NCBI GenBank assembly: GCA_023052935.1
Contig: CM041292.1
Location: 89,511,169-89,575,168, forward strand
Length of the DNA stretch: 64,000 nucleotides
Direction: 5' to 3'
Source of the DNA: Piezodorus guildinii
Taxonomy: Eukaryota; Arthropoda; Insecta; Hemiptera; Pentatomidae
The notes under the pieces are model-generated. The model did no database searches, was not told where the DNA came from, and saw only the letters and a program-made list of their open reading frames with translations. Shown in pieces: positions 21,613 to 34,490 of the stretch; position 1 is the stretch's first letter; each line of letters starts with the position of its first letter. Both the position numbers and the translations under genes were made by a program.

Positions 21613-23409
21613 AGAAGATATATTTATATATACAAATGAATTTAATGTTAATTTTAAAACCTTTTTTTGGTTTCTTCCCATTCTCATTTCATTTATTTCC
21701 AAACAGTTGTGTAAATTTGAACTGTCGTCCATGTAAATATTATATCGCATATGTAAATGTCGAATCTTTCCATAAATCTTATATTAATTTGAAACACGCA
21801 CGTTCTCGGCTGCCCTGAATCCATAGCTGTGTTATTATCAAGAGACGAGTTACTGCTGGAAGAGCGGGCACTGAAAGCTGGCCGTGGAGCTGGATGAAGA
21901 TGGAAGAGCTTGCCCCGAAAGGTCGCCCTGGAAGGAACAACACACCCATCTTGGTCCAGCCCTCCGTTCTTCTTCCGTTTCCTGTTCTCCCGGTCAGCTC
22001 CTCAAATGTCACGTACCCCGAGGAGATCCGATAATGCCACCGGAATCTGCCGATTACTCAATGCATTATGTCGGTTGTACTTCCTTCCCCTAACATGCCT
22101 ACCGTCAGGTGTCTGCTTCTCCTTGTTAACGTAATGAACACTGGTGTAACTAGTGTCTATCTAAGAAATATCTTAGGGGGAATTAGTTGTTTACTAGAAT
22201 GCGTAGAGTACTTTCTCGAATCGTTTTTCTACATTGTCCTCATTATATTTCTTCCTAGTCATTGAGGTTTTTTACTATCCGCCGTTTGATGAAAAAAAAA
22301 TTACTAAAATGCTTTTTAATGACTTATTGATACTTTGCTGTGACATGTATTTCCGAAAATTTAAAAAAAAAAAGACACACATATATTAAAAGGAAAGACA
22401 AAAAACACTCGTGCCTATAAGTAAATAAAAACCATTATTCTTCACTTTCAGGAATGAATAAAAAGAAAATCTTTTTACTAAAAAAAAAAAAAAAAAAAAA
22501 AAAAGAAATCGAAACATATTAATTGCTTTTGAGGACTGAATTATAGCGTTATGATTTCTATAGACCGTAATTTTTATTCACATTAAATGCTTAAAGTGAA
22601 TTATTAATTTTTCTCTGAAAAATCATTCAGAAATACGATTCGTAATAAAAAAAAAAAAATAAGAAAATACACATCTGGCAAAAGGTAGATCATAAATACA
22701 TTTGTGGAAACATGTTTATCAGACATTTTTATTGCTTTTATACGGTTGCTTTTAGTGCTGTTATAATCATTATCATTTAAGGAATTGACACTACTTTTTT
22801 TTTGTTTTCACAAGAACCTGCGTATTCCATTTTGATAAATGTTTTGGGTCATATTATTTAAACCTAACAACGATTTGTTTTTTCTTTGAAAATACAACTT
22901 AAAAATAGGTTTAAGCTCACAAGAATAATATACTATAATTTAGCTCTTAGTTTAATTAATGATTGAATAGGTCACCCATCTAAAATATTTTTATATTGGT
23001 TTTGTTCTTGCATACTCCATTTTATGTTGGATTTTCAAAATTTATGAAGACTAACATTACTATGAATAATGAGGATGTCCAACGTAAAAAAAAAAAAAAT
23101 CATATTGACTCATATACGTGAAGTATGTTTTTTTTGAGAAGATGAGTTTCATTTCCCAATAATATCAGTCGTTATGCATTTTGAATATTCAAATATAAAA
23201 TAGGCAAGAAATTTAAAGAATTAAAATATTTTCTGTTGGTTACCAAGTTGATCATTAATTACACGAAGAGTTAAAATTATAGTATATTTTTTATGTATGT
23301 ATGTTTTTTTTTTTGTTTTTTTTAATTTTGGGTTTCAAAGAAAAACAATCGTTGTTAAGATTAAACGATATGATCCACAAAATTTATTTAAATGAAATAC
23401 ACAGGTTCA
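21613..23409. other. Non-coding interval with homopolymer runs and a GC-richer island
   Basis: About 21790-22150 is GC-richer than its surroundings, with several overlapping short open frames on both strands but no recognisable product. Poly(A) runs lie at about 22479-22504 and at several nearby places. Confidence 0.45.
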
Positions 23410-24320
23410 AGTAGAAAAACAACAAAAAATCTGGTGCTCGCAACGCACGACATACCTAAGTTTTTGAAATCAATTTGAGAATTTTAAATACATCTAGGAA
23501 TGAAAATAACTTGTTAATGAATAAATCACCTAGAGTTTCAATAGAAACGTATGTTTTATGAAATAATATATTATATTATTATCTACAACAATCAGTTAGT
23601 ATTATCGGATTTTTATCTTTCACCATTAACTTCCACAGTTCTGTTTATGAGGAGAAATTTTTTTCTAAAATATTTAGCTTTCCAACGGTATATTATACAC
23701 GTACTATACTACTATTCTTATGTTCTAAAATAAAGTAATACGATGAAAAAATATGTTTCCTCTTTTTTCCGTTAGCTGCAAATCGAATTTGTTCAACTCA
23801 TATATTTACTCAATTTATATAAATACTAACAAGATTATATAGTTTATTTTTATTTATTTATTTTATTTTATTTATTTTATTAAGAAGAGGAAAATTTAAC
23901 ACATTAGCATTTAAGCCCTGTCACACTATTTCAATATGCTATTAAAGCCCATTAAATTTTACATCAATATAGGGAGTTTAATCGAAATCGTTAGACCCAT
24001 TTTTGAGAAAATCATTAATAGGTGAAAAACCCATGGTATAAAGTGGCTCTTCTGTTTCTCCGATCTTGATGAAAAAGTTGCTACAAAATCTTGGGTGAAT
24101 AGTTGTCTTAAATATGAAATTTCAGTTTTGTAAGACTTTTCGTTTTCGTGATTGACTTACCACACACACGGACCTTTTTGCGCGACTAGGTTATTTGGAC
24201 TCAGGGAATCCTAAAACGGGTATTTCCATTGAAAACTGGAATTCGAAGATTTTCACGATCGTAAAACTTTCCCTTACTATATATTATTTCATGTATAGGT
24301 TAGTGAAAGTAAAAAAAATG
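23410..24320 (+). mobile_element. ~0.9-kb interspersed family, near-complete copy
   Basis: It starts AAATCTGGTGCTCGCAACGCACGAC and ends GATCGTAAAACTTTCCC...ATGTATAGGTTAGTGAAAGT. It contains the shared blocks AAGCCCATTAAATTTTACATC, CATGGTATAAAGTGGC, AAATATGAAATTTCAGTTTTG and ACCACACACACGGACCTTTTTGCGC. No ORF. Confidence 0.75.
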
Positions 24321-24676
24321 TCTATAAAAATGTTTCGACAAAACCAGCTTTTCTATTCTATGTTAAATTCAAAATTTATTCTATATTAAATAAAATAAAG
24401 GTAAAAACACATGGGTTTTCAACGAACGTAAAAAGGTGCTACATAGAGTATATGAGAGAAGAGTCTTATAACTAAAGGTCACACTGATATACAAAAGAAT
24501 ATTTTTTTTCAAAAATATGATACATCTTTTTGAAACAAATGTGATTCTAATTTTTTTTTTTTAATTCCCGTTCTGCATATTACAATTTATTTCGGAGGTC
24601 AAAACGAAGTTCATAAAATGTTCTGCTTCTTATGAAGTTTATGATCAAAGAAACAGAAAAATACTGCTGCATATAA

Positions 24677-24681
<5 letters not shown>

Positions 24682-24747
<66 letters not shown>
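24682..24747. repeat. (TA)n microsatellite
   Basis: Uninterrupted TA alternation, immediately upstream of the Jockey-like copy at 24758. Confidence 0.98.
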
Positions 24748-24749
<2 letters not shown>

Positions 24750-24757
24750 TATTATAA

Positions 24758-25600
24758 AGCACTGTCCTCAATACCTACGCGGATCACACAAGTGTGTTAT
24801 CAGTCCATAATGACCCAACCACAGCATCCCAAATCCTTCAGTCCCACCATACAGCCATCGAGGAATGATGTCAGAACTGGAGAATCAAAATAAATCCTAC
24901 CAAATCCCACCAAATTACCTTTACACTTCGTCGCAAACCGATGACTTCCTGCCCCCTCTGTATCCTTTAATGACATCACACTTACTCCTGTTGAACAAAA
25001 CCGATAGCTAGTATTCCATCTTGACAAACATCTTACTTGGAATCCTCATACAAGACTTAAACGACAAGAAACTGCTCGTAGATACCGATTACTACAACAC
25101 TTACTTGACAAACCTTCAAAACTTCCACTCTATTGCAAAAAGCTCATACATGTTACCATTATCAGGCACATATGGGAGCTTTGGGGCTCTACTAAACCAT
25201 CTAATTCCTCCCGCATCCAATCTTTACAATCCAAAATCCTTCGGAAAATCTTAAATGCTCCTTACTGCGTCACAAAAAAAATCATCCATAACGACCTTAA
25301 TATCCCATTTGTTGCAGACCTTTCTCGTACCAGGTATACCATTTTCAATTCCAAACTCCCAACCCACATATACCCTCTTGTTCGCCACCTATCAACCTCA
25401 CATATTCCTGATAACCCTCCGAGGCGATTGAAAAGAAGATGGTCTCGGGACCTACTTAATTAAATAGTCGTCGAAGTTCTTCTACCTCTGGATAGTTTCT
25501 TCACAAGCCTTTTCACGTCCTTTATTGTCATTCAACATTTTTACTTGTTGTATTAATGTATATACAGTCGTAAAATTCAATAAAATATAAATAAAAAATC
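24758..25600 (+). mobile_element. Jockey-like non-LTR retrotransposon, 5'-truncated copy
   Basis: It opens in the RT core (CACTGTCCTCAATACCTACG, the start of the YADD region) and runs to the 3' end CAATAAAATATAAATAAAAAA. It aligns throughout with the copies at 71-700 and 55036-56378. The coding frame is broken: the LDKHLTW-NPHTRLKRQE region is shifted and TYG has been lost around 25170. The reading ends near 25460, followed by a 3' UTR of about 130 bp. Confidence 0.85.
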
Positions 25601-26069
25601 TTTCTACTCAATACCAAAAGATTTACCTCTTGGTAAAATTTATGTCCCTAGAATATCCCCTAAAATTTCCGGAAAGTACAATTTATCATCACTGCGTTTC
25701 GGGAGCACATCTTATACAACACTTCCATTACTGTAAATCATTCTTAGCGACTCTCTTGCATTTAATATCGATGCTATTGCATAAAGATGGAATTGCGTAA
25801 TTGGTATCTTTATGATTCCATGGTCTTAAATATTTAGATTTGACGAAACATTAAAATAACTTCATACAGTAGCAGTTGGAGATGTCATATGAATACTTAT
25901 GAAATAATAAAATAAAGTGAGCATAGTTTGAAAATTGTTGATAGTGAATAATTATGTTCATGATCCACCCAGCAACACCTTTGGCTTAAAGATGTCTCGA
26001 CGCTCCTTTTTCTGATCTATTACAATCCATAGAGGTAATTTATATAAATTTAAACACTTTTTTTTTTTT
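25601..26069. other. AT-rich sequence, nothing recognised
   Basis: No supported feature. Confidence 0.5.
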
Positions 26070-26740
26070 ACTTTCACTTATCTATTTACGAGATATAGAT
26101 TAGGGGAAAGTATTGCGATCATAAAAATGTCCGAATTTGAGTTATCACCGAAAATAAACGTTTTAGGGTCCGAAGAGTCCAAATGACCAAGCCCTGTGCC
26201 TATATATAGTAAGTCTAACTCAAAAATAATAAGTTGCATAAAGCTGAAATTTCATATCTTAGAAGCCTGAGATGTTACAGCAACCTTTTTTTTAGCTAAA
26301 TCGGGGAACCAGAAGAGGGGAACCTACATACTACGCACTTTGCGCCTTTTTACGAGTTTTTAAAAATGGCTCCTTTGTATATTCAAAAAATTACCATTTG
26401 TTAGCTTTAATGAAGAACCTGGAAATATACAAGTTGATTGAATTTGATAAACAACCAAAAGAGAAAAGTTCAATATTTTTGTACGTATTTATACAAAGTT
26501 GTATAAGGTCATTGAGAGTGCTGAAAAGGGGATAAAACTGAGTGATTGTTATATATCATAATTTATATTGTTAAATTATTTATTCTGAAACACACGTTTC
26601 TATTAAAACTCATTGTCAATATAATTTTTAACCTTTTTTTTTAATTCTAACTTTCTTTTTTTTTTAAATTAATTTATTTTAAACAAAGAAGCTAAATGAA
26701 AGTTGTGTGTTGTGAGCACTAGATTTTTATTTTCTAATTA
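26070..26740 (-). mobile_element. ~0.9-kb interspersed family, shortened copy
   Basis: It begins TACTTTCACTTATCTATTTACGAGATATAG...GGGAAAGTATTGCGATC and ends AAATGAAAGTTGTGTGTTG...GCACTAGATTTTT, so both termini are present but internal parts are deleted. Confidence 0.7.
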
Positions 26741-29215
26741 GTAAGTGATGCCTATCGGTGGCAATCTAGAAATTCGACAATAGAAATACAATTACCATTT
26801 GGAACATAAAATAGCAATAATTTGTAATTTTATTGATAAAAAAATTATAAGCAAGATACCTTTCTGCCTATTACCTTCGTCCAACGGGATAGTTGGCCAT
26901 ATATTTGATCTATTTCAAAATTATTACACAATTGAGAAGGAAAGCAGTCCGTGTGGCACACAATTATAATAAAGACACAGAATCCTTACAAATCAACGAT
27001 CTTATTAAAAAAAGAAAGAAGATATTGGTGACATTTCTCTTCTGTACTAATAGGATGTCTTTGAGACACTTACTGTTATTATCACCAATGAAGTCACAAC
27101 TATGAGATTGACATGATAGTGGAGTGAACGGAGGATGCATGGAAGTAAGTGATTTATAATTTTTCAGTGTATAAGTAACAACAAATATATGTTGATCACA
27201 TGACATCGGAATGTGTAGAATCATCTCTAAGTCAGTAAACGTAGAAATAAAGGCTGAAAATACATTACTGAAAAGTACATAAACGCAATTAAAGTTGTAA
27301 GGAAAATATTACAAAAACTCAAGTTACAAGAATCTAATTGCTTATAAACCGATAGTTTGGCGGGAAAAAAAAATTAAAACACAATAGAATGATAATTTTG
27401 CAAGGCAACGGATCTTGAAGTGTGAAGTTTTAGAAATTCATGCTTTTTCATATTCTTTAATGTTTTCCAGAGATATTAAACGCTAAAATAATAAAGGAGC
27501 ACCACTATATTGTTGGGTTTGTCTTGGAAAAACTTTATTTAAATATTGCTCGCATTTTGCCTGATCCAAATTAATATAAGTGTCCATATCTAATGATACC
27601 TCTATTTGTTTATAAGCTTAATTTATTTTGATACGTTTTAGTATTGACAGTTGCTATGTCTGACCAATTTTGTTGGTTATGCAATTGAACCTCATCTAAC
27701 CCATCTTATGTGTATTCACTTGTCCTGGTCTTTTGTATAAAAAATATGTACATTATTTTTTGGGACGACCAGTGACAACCTATGATGACTACGCCTAATC
27801 AAGTATTTTTTTTCCCATTAAATATAATCAATTTTCAATCGCACTCTGAAACATAATTAGGGTAATTATAAATTTATTAATACGTAAAATTTAATATGTT
27901 AGACTATCCTCAACTGGGCAAAAAGGTTAGGAGTTAGTCACATTGCGCCGTACGCGATTTATTTTCCAAATGTTCGGGACGATTTCTTTTGTCGTTCTTA
28001 AAAGTCACAGGCTACAGAATGATCCCTAAAACTCAACATTATCCGCTACCATTTCAAACCATTCTTGGAAATGTAATGTTCTTCTTACCCCTGGTAACAT
28101 TTCGAAGCATGATTTTCATATAATTATATAAACAAAATTTTACCACAGAATAGATTTTAGTCATATTGTAAAAAGACTATGAATAGTTAGAAATACTGGA
28201 AACTCAATAGGCTGAAACGCTGTGTTCCTGCTTCTACCAATTCAGTGGGAATGTTCCCTAAAGCTCAATCCCACGGTGACTTGTAGTTGGAGCCGCCTAG
28301 GCCCTACCTAATATAACATAGAAGATAATTTTTTTTAACGCCATCTGGTATTTTCTATAGTAATTGGTCATTCTATTTTAACACAAAATTGTATAAATAT
28401 TTTTTATAAACTTATGAAAAATAATTTGTTTTAAAATAACTGTATTTATAAATCCTTGACATAGCCACAAAATAATTAGTTTAATTAGAAGAATAATGCT
28501 GTCTATTGGACCAAGATGTAAGTTAAATAACCTTCCCTCTTCACTTTGAAGGTCGAAAGGTATTAATAAATTATCGAATGGGAATAATTGATAACTGTCT
28601 ATCAGTATTATTGAAACTATCAGCAGTAGAGCTATGAAGCTATCAACCCTGTAGGACTGTAGGCCTAAAGAACATAAACATTGTTCTCCTCAACAATAAA
28701 TCTAACTAATTCATACATTTTATTTAATTATCCATTTTGTTCATAACTAATTTATGAACTGTATTTTATTTATACAGTATTTTAATATTTTATTTATAAT
28801 GTATATTTTATTTATAATGTATTTTATTTATACAGTGGGGTTAGCTGATGAAGTTTTTATGGTTACAGCCTTCATTTACTGTTCATATTAACTTACTGTG
28901 TTTATAAACTACTAGGGTTTTTGTTAAAATTAATAGTATGAATAATAACCCTTGAATGAAAAAAACAAAAAACAATGGTGTGCGGGTTTTACTTACCTCA
29001 CAACAAAATAATATTGTTTGTAGCTTAGATGATAAATTCAATAAATTTTTATTGTAAAACTACTAGTTCTATAGTAATAATTATCTACAATTACTTAATT
29101 CAATGCGATATGTTTCACCCACCATTACCAATTCTCTATTCTTTAGATTAATATCAAATTCTTCCATTCACTATCTATTGTGAGATATAAATTTTTATTT
29201 TCAATAATCTTCTTC
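26741..29215. other. AT-rich interval, no gene supported
   Basis: A 70-codon plus-strand frame at 26893-27105 (QLRRKAVRVAHNYNKDTESL) faintly resembles the region after RT in some non-LTR elements, but this is too weak to call. ATTTTATTTATA repeats lie at about 28760-28840. Confidence 0.4.
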
Positions 29216-29490
29216 TTCCAGTGGCACGACAGACCGTGAATAGGCCCAGGGCCTCGTGGTGTTTACACTCACGTTTCACTATGCAATTTTTAGTGTAGGG
29301 TCATCACTCCCTACGACTAATTTTGTGAGTGGTCACCCTTAGGCTGACGGGTCTCACATCTCTCAGCCACTCGTGAGTGAATCCCCATTTTTTTACATCC
29401 TTATAAAAGCCCCGCCAGCTTTGGGATTCGAACTCAGAACCTGTAGCATGAGAGACTAACGCGCTAGCCACTCAGCCACGAGCTCCCCAA
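29216..29490 (-). mobile_element. tRNA-derived SINE (family B)
   Basis: On the minus strand the head reads GGGGAGCTCGTGGCTGAGTG, GCTAGCGCGTTAG (A box), then GGTTCTGAGTTCGAATCCC (B box). A body of about 200 bp follows, ending GTCGTGCCACTGGAAGAAG and an A-rich tail. The A box GTGGCTGAGTGG is that of a serine- or leucine-type class II tRNA. Confidence 0.85.
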
Positions 29491-31288
29491 TATTCAATAA
29501 TAAGATTGATTATTTTATATTAAAAAAAAAACGATACCTTAAAGAAAAAATTCCCTATTTGATTCCTCTAAGAATATTTCAAGGAGGATGGGACCTATTT
29601 TATACAAATCGCCATTAAATTTTACATTAATTCATCTATTTCGATTTTAATCACATGGCCATTTATCATAAATACTAATCGATGGTATTAAGTGGTACGG
29701 TCATTATAAAGTGGCAGTAAAATCTAAGGCCTAAACATACCTTAAGGACGTAATGTTAGCCTAATACTTTCCGTTTTCCAGTCCTATAATTCGTTACCAT
29801 AAATGATGATTTATAATTAATAACGTTACCATATTTCGAAAATAATTATTCGGATTCAGTGAACCTAAAAACGTGCATATTTAATATAACGTAAACTTTC
29901 AATTCCTTATCCAACAAAAATGGAATGCAGATTCGAGAAGAATACTAGGACACAACTAAGAACTAAAACCAGTATGTAATTTAAGGAAGCGCAACCCGCT
30001 TAGGATGACATAATGTGAAGCGACACACGGAAGAAAGGTCCAGTCCTAGGGAACATTGCATAACAATAGAAGCACATTTATTAACGTTATACATCAATAA
30101 TTTAGGCTTATATTCTCATTTCTTTGTGGGAGTGGAAGGCATTGTATTCAGGGAAGCCGAAATATTGTTAGATGATCTACTGGAGGGAAGCAAGGTGAAG
30201 AGGCCTGTTTTATACCGAAATTTATGGTTTAATCCTATTTGGAAAACAATAAGAACATTCCCCGAATTGTAAATGAACAAAAATTGCACAGAATGTGGAC
30301 TTTTTCCACTGGGAAAGCCTAGGCATGAGGCAAAAACGATTAAGAAATAAGAAAGCTTTAGGTTCGCCAAGTAGTCTGTTTGTTAAGGATGCCAGAAGGT
30401 GGTCCATTTTCAAAAATGAAAAGTTGCTTGAAACTGATTTTGCTTATCCAAGACATACGTATGTCTGCAATGAATTATCATTGCATCTTGTCCAAAATCG
30501 TTTTACCGGAAGAGGCACTTTATATTTACAACTTTACTATTGGGTTATATTTAAAAAAAATATATAAATCCTTAAGAAGTTTTGTCTGATAAATCCAAGA
30601 AAAAATATTTGAGATCTGTAATAAACACTTGTTAAACCTTTGTTTTCAAACTATGTCTATTCCCCTCAAGTAAGCATAATGATCTAAGTATAATTTTAAT
30701 CTTACCCTTAAAATTTTATTTTTTATGAGTAAAACCTTGGTCAGTTCGCTTTCCAGGCAGCAGGGAGATTAATCATGCATTTAGTGAAGGAAGTGTAGGG
30801 GAAATTAATTTTTATTTTATAACAAAGGGGAACAATTTATTTATTTACTGCGACAGCCGGCACTGATAAACAGAAAAGGACTATCATAACGCCTCACCTC
30901 ATGTTTCAATACATACAGTAAATAAATTAAAGGAGTTGGGCTATAAAGTCCTACCTCTCCTCCTTTTTCCATATTTCCCAAATCTATTCCCTACAGACTA
31001 CCACTTTTTTCGGAGTGTGGACAGCGTTTTGCGAGGAAAATTGTTTACTATTGATTTAAATATAAACTAATTATTTCAAAAATGCGTTTTCTCCAATTCT
31101 TTCAAAGCTTGGCTCAAAATATTTTAAATTTGGGTTAGTAAAATTTGTAGGACACTGGCAGCCATGTATAAGGAGAAATACTTCGAATAAAGAATATGTT
31201 TGACTTTATCTCAATTTTTCATTTTCTTCCTGTATAATAATAATAATATATGTATATATTGAGGATGTATAGTCGACTGTAGAAACTA
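29491..31288. other. Non-coding interval with overlapping short frames
   Basis: Around 30015-30590 open frames overlap on both strands, and none shows a recognisable domain or splice context. The rest is AT-rich. Confidence 0.4.
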
Positions 31289-31500
31289 TTATAGGTGGAA
31301 TAATCAGAAGTCATTTTTTTGAAAATTTTTAATTTTGCCAACGTTTCGGCTCAAGCTTGTGAGCCATCATCAGGGCATTACTGAGCCATGTCCAAGCATA
31401 AACTGTTTATGCCCTGATGATGGCTCACAAGCTTGAGCCGAAACGTTAGCAAAATTATAAAATTAAAAAAATGACTGATTCCTGATTATTCCACCTATAA
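31289..31500. mobile_element. 212-bp palindrome carrying a CTGATGA-hairpin-GAAACGTT core in each arm
   Basis: Arms 31289-31376 and 31411-31500 are inverted copies with small indels, around a 34-bp spacer. The termini read TTATAGGTGGAATAATCAG and its complement. In the right arm: CTGATGA (31414-31420), stem GGCTC (31422-31426) with GAGCC (31435-31439), GAAA (31440-31443), CGTTAGC. The layout matches the palindrome at 17722-17998, yet the outer arms are unrelated in sequence, so this is a second element of the same kind and not a copy. Confidence 0.8.
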
Positions 31501-31614
31501 TATATGTATATATATACCATGATAAATATATTATTATATGTATTATAATAATATACAATATTACACAAAAATAATTTTAAAATTTAATTTAAAATCAATT
31601 TAAGAATTAAAGAT

Positions 31615-32620
31615 TTAACTAGATTGAATTGCACTAGGAGCATGTGTTTTATTAAATAATCTATTATATTATTATCTAGGACAATCAGTTTGTTTTATCG
31701 GCTTTTCATAAACCTCCATTAACGTTGACAATTCTGTGTATAAGATATTTTTCTAAAATCTTTAGCTTTCCTACGATATATTATACATCAATACTACTGT
31801 TTTTAGGTTCAATAACACTGAAATTGCATTAAAAATATATTTGTTTTATATATATTTATTTCATTCCTCCATTAGCTGGTTATCAAATTCGTTCAACTTG
31901 TACATTTAGCTGTTTTTTTAACAATGCTAATCAGATGATATGGTTAATTTTATGAAACCTATATCAGCAAAGGTACTTTAGAGGAAGAAAATTGAAAACA
32001 TCAGCATTTAAGCCTTGTCAGACTATTTCAATCAGAATGAAACCTACATGATATTAAAGCCCATCAAATTTTACATCGATATAGCGAGTTTAATCAAAAT
32101 CATTGGAGCCGTTTTTTTTTTAATCATAAAAAGGTGCAAAATCCATATAATAAAGTCCGACTTCCAGACAGCGGATTTTAGGGAAAAATTGCTGGATCAA
32201 TCTTGAAATTTCGTATTTAAGACAGCTATATAGAAATAACGAAATTTCAGTTTTATACTACTTTCAGTTTTTGCGGAACTTGGTCATTTGGACTCAGGAG
32301 ACCCTAAAACGTGTATTTCTGAACCCGCTGGTGGTCCTAGGATTTTTAATGGGAGTATAAAATCCTTAGTTAGTCTGTCCTTCGGAGGAGACGTTAAAAG
32401 GTGGTCCCGAGCCTGTGCGATGTCAGATACTCGTTAAAGATCCCTATCCCAATAAAACCTGGATAGGCAAAATTTAGGACTCTTTCTGTAGCATCGTCTG
32501 ATTAGCCATATTCGCATTAAGTTACGCTATACAAATAAACAAACAACGTGTATTTCAGTTGAAAATTGGAATTTTCACGATCGTAATACCTCGCAATATA
32601 TCAGTAATTGAAAGTAAAAT
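31615..32620 (+). mobile_element. ~0.9-kb interspersed family copy, interrupted by a SINE
   Basis: The shared blocks CATGTGTTTTATTAAATAATCTA, AAGCCTTGTCAGACTATTTC and CCCATCAAATTTTACATCGATAT lead to ACCCTAAAACGTGTATTTC. The copy resumes after the SINE insertion at 32557 with AGTTGAAAATTGGAATTTTCACGATCG and ends near GTAATTGAAAGTA. Confidence 0.75.
32320..32545 (+). mobile_element. SINE family A, 5'-truncated, with 11-bp target duplication
   Basis: ACGTGTATTTC at 32309-32319 is repeated exactly at 32546-32556. Between them is the SINE from just after the B box (TGAACCCGCTGGTGG) to its 3' end (CAAATAAACAAACA). The tRNA-like head is missing. Confidence 0.9.
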
Positions 32621-33044
32621 ATAGTATATAATATTTTTAGTGAAACCTTTGTTTCGATCCATAATTTAGATCTCCACCTGTGCTAAAAAGATACGAGGTA
32701 CCAAATAAAATTATGTATTAAAAAATAAGTTTTAGCCCCCAATAATATTCATTAGTATTTATTTCTCTTTTAATAACTTTACCTTCTTTTGAGCCCTGAT
32801 CGATACATCTAATATAGGTTGAAAATGTGGTTTTATAATAAATAGTTTTCACTCCTTTTGATTTATTCACTGCTATCCAACATATCTCATCCTTCACTGA
32901 AAACACGTACTGTCAACTATTTAATATTCAATAAGACTAGTAATATAGATGATTAATAATAAAAAGCCATCCAGGCTAATGGAAAGTGACGAAAAATGTT
33001 TAAATTCAAGCAGTTGCTATAAACAATAATTTCTAATATTACTA
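32621..33044. other. AT-rich sequence, nothing recognised
   Basis: No supported feature. Confidence 0.5.
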
Positions 33045-33265
33045 TCACTGACTTATATATGAAATATAGAGTAAGGGAAAGTATTAAGATCGTAAAAATT
33101 TTACAATTTCGGTTATCACGTTTAGGGTTCCCTAAGTACAAGTGACCAAGTCACTTCATTCTAATCGTTCAACCAGTGGGGCCACTTTTTCCCATGCATT
33201 TTGCTCCTCACTACGATTTTCTCAAAAACGGCTGAAATAATTTTGATCAAACTCGCTATATCGAT
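33045..33265 (-). mobile_element. ~0.9-kb interspersed family, terminal fragment
   Basis: TATATATGAAATATAGAGTAAGGGAAAGTATTAAGATCG, through the GGGGCCACTTTTTCCCATGCATTTTGC block, to CAAACTCGCTATATCGATA. Confidence 0.7.
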
Positions 33266-33604
33266 AGTTAATGAATTACACACAGTAAAGATATCTAGAC
33301 ACTACTTTGATTATGAGAAAATACATCTTCTGAATACTTATACGCCGTGTTGAGGAGTTTGGTTGACCATAAATGTACACACTAGATCTCCTTCAATGGG
33401 TTTACACAAGCAATGTAACAACAAGAGTGATTAGTCCTGCCGGATATCGAAAAATATCGAAGAAAAGTGTCCAACGAATTAAAACAAAAATAGAACTTAT
33501 AAAAAACTTAATACGTCTTGAAGTTATTATTTCACAGATCTACTAAAGGACCTCTATAACTGTAGAAAAAAAAAATCATATACGCGTTTAATGATGACTA
33601 TATA

Positions 33605-34490
33605 AAAAAAAAAATCTGGTGCGGGCAACACACGACTTTCACTTACCTCCATTTTTAAAATCAATGAAAGAATTTTCAAATACAGTTAGAGATAAAAATA
33701 CGTGAAATTATTAAGGAATTAATCAAATTGAATTTATGTAGAAACATGTGTTTTATTAAAAAATCTATTATATTATTATCTATTATATCTATTATATTAT
33801 ATTATTATTATCTTAAATAATCAGTTAGTTTTATCTTCTTTTCATCACTCTCCATTAACTTCTAAAAGCTTGTATATGAGATGATATTTTTCAAAAACGA
33901 AAAATTGCATTAAAAAAATATTTTTTCTGTTTTCTTCTTTAGTTGGGTATCGAATTTATTCAATTTATATATTTACCTGTTTTTCATCAGCGTTAACAAG
34001 ATAATATAGTTATTATTATTGAATCTACAAAATTAAAGGTACTTCAGAGGAAGAAAATTTAAAATATCGGCATTTCAGCCCTGTCAGACCATTTTTATCC
34101 AAATAAAACCTACATGATATTAAAGCCCATTAAATTTTACATCGATATAGCGAGTTTAATCAAAATCGTCGGAACCGTTTTCGAGAAAATCGAAAAAAGG
34201 TGCAAAATGCATAATATAAAGTGCCTCTTCTGGTAAGCTCATTTTGATGAAAAAAGTTTTGTCACGTCTCGGGCGTATAGTTGTCTTAAATATGAAATTT
34301 CAGTTTCATAGGACTTACCGTTTCCGCCCGGGAGTTACCACACACACACACTCACACAGACCTTTTTGCGGGACTTGGTTATTTGGACTCAGGGGACCCT
34401 AAAACGTGTATTTCCGTTGAAAACTGGAATTCGAAAATTTTCACGATCGCAATACTTCCCCTTACTATATATAGTAAATGAAAGTAAAGA
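33605..34490 (+). mobile_element. ~0.9-kb interspersed family, best complete copy
   Basis: It starts AAAATCTGGTGCGGGCAACACACGACTTTCACTTACC and ends CGATCGCAATACTTCCCCTTACTATATATAGTAAATGAAAGTAAAG. The ACTTTCACTTACC motif near the left end is mirrored as GTAAATGAAAGT at the right end. An internal (CA)n tract is at about 34331-34360. No ORF of significance. Helentron/HINE membership is a guess from the subterminal inverted motif. Confidence 0.78.

Noticed and set aside
24580..24771. Open frames made of YIYIYI repeats, here and at 47584-47901, 58283-58468 and 63173-63358
   Set aside because: They are translations of (TA)n microsatellites, not proteins.
26893..27105. Short frame with LRRKAVRVAHNY resembling a post-RT region of a LINE
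   Set aside because: A single weak block with no neighbouring support.
30015..30590. Overlapping frames on both strands that might be an exon
   Set aside because: No domain, signal peptide or convincing splice sites. Base composition is like the surroundings.
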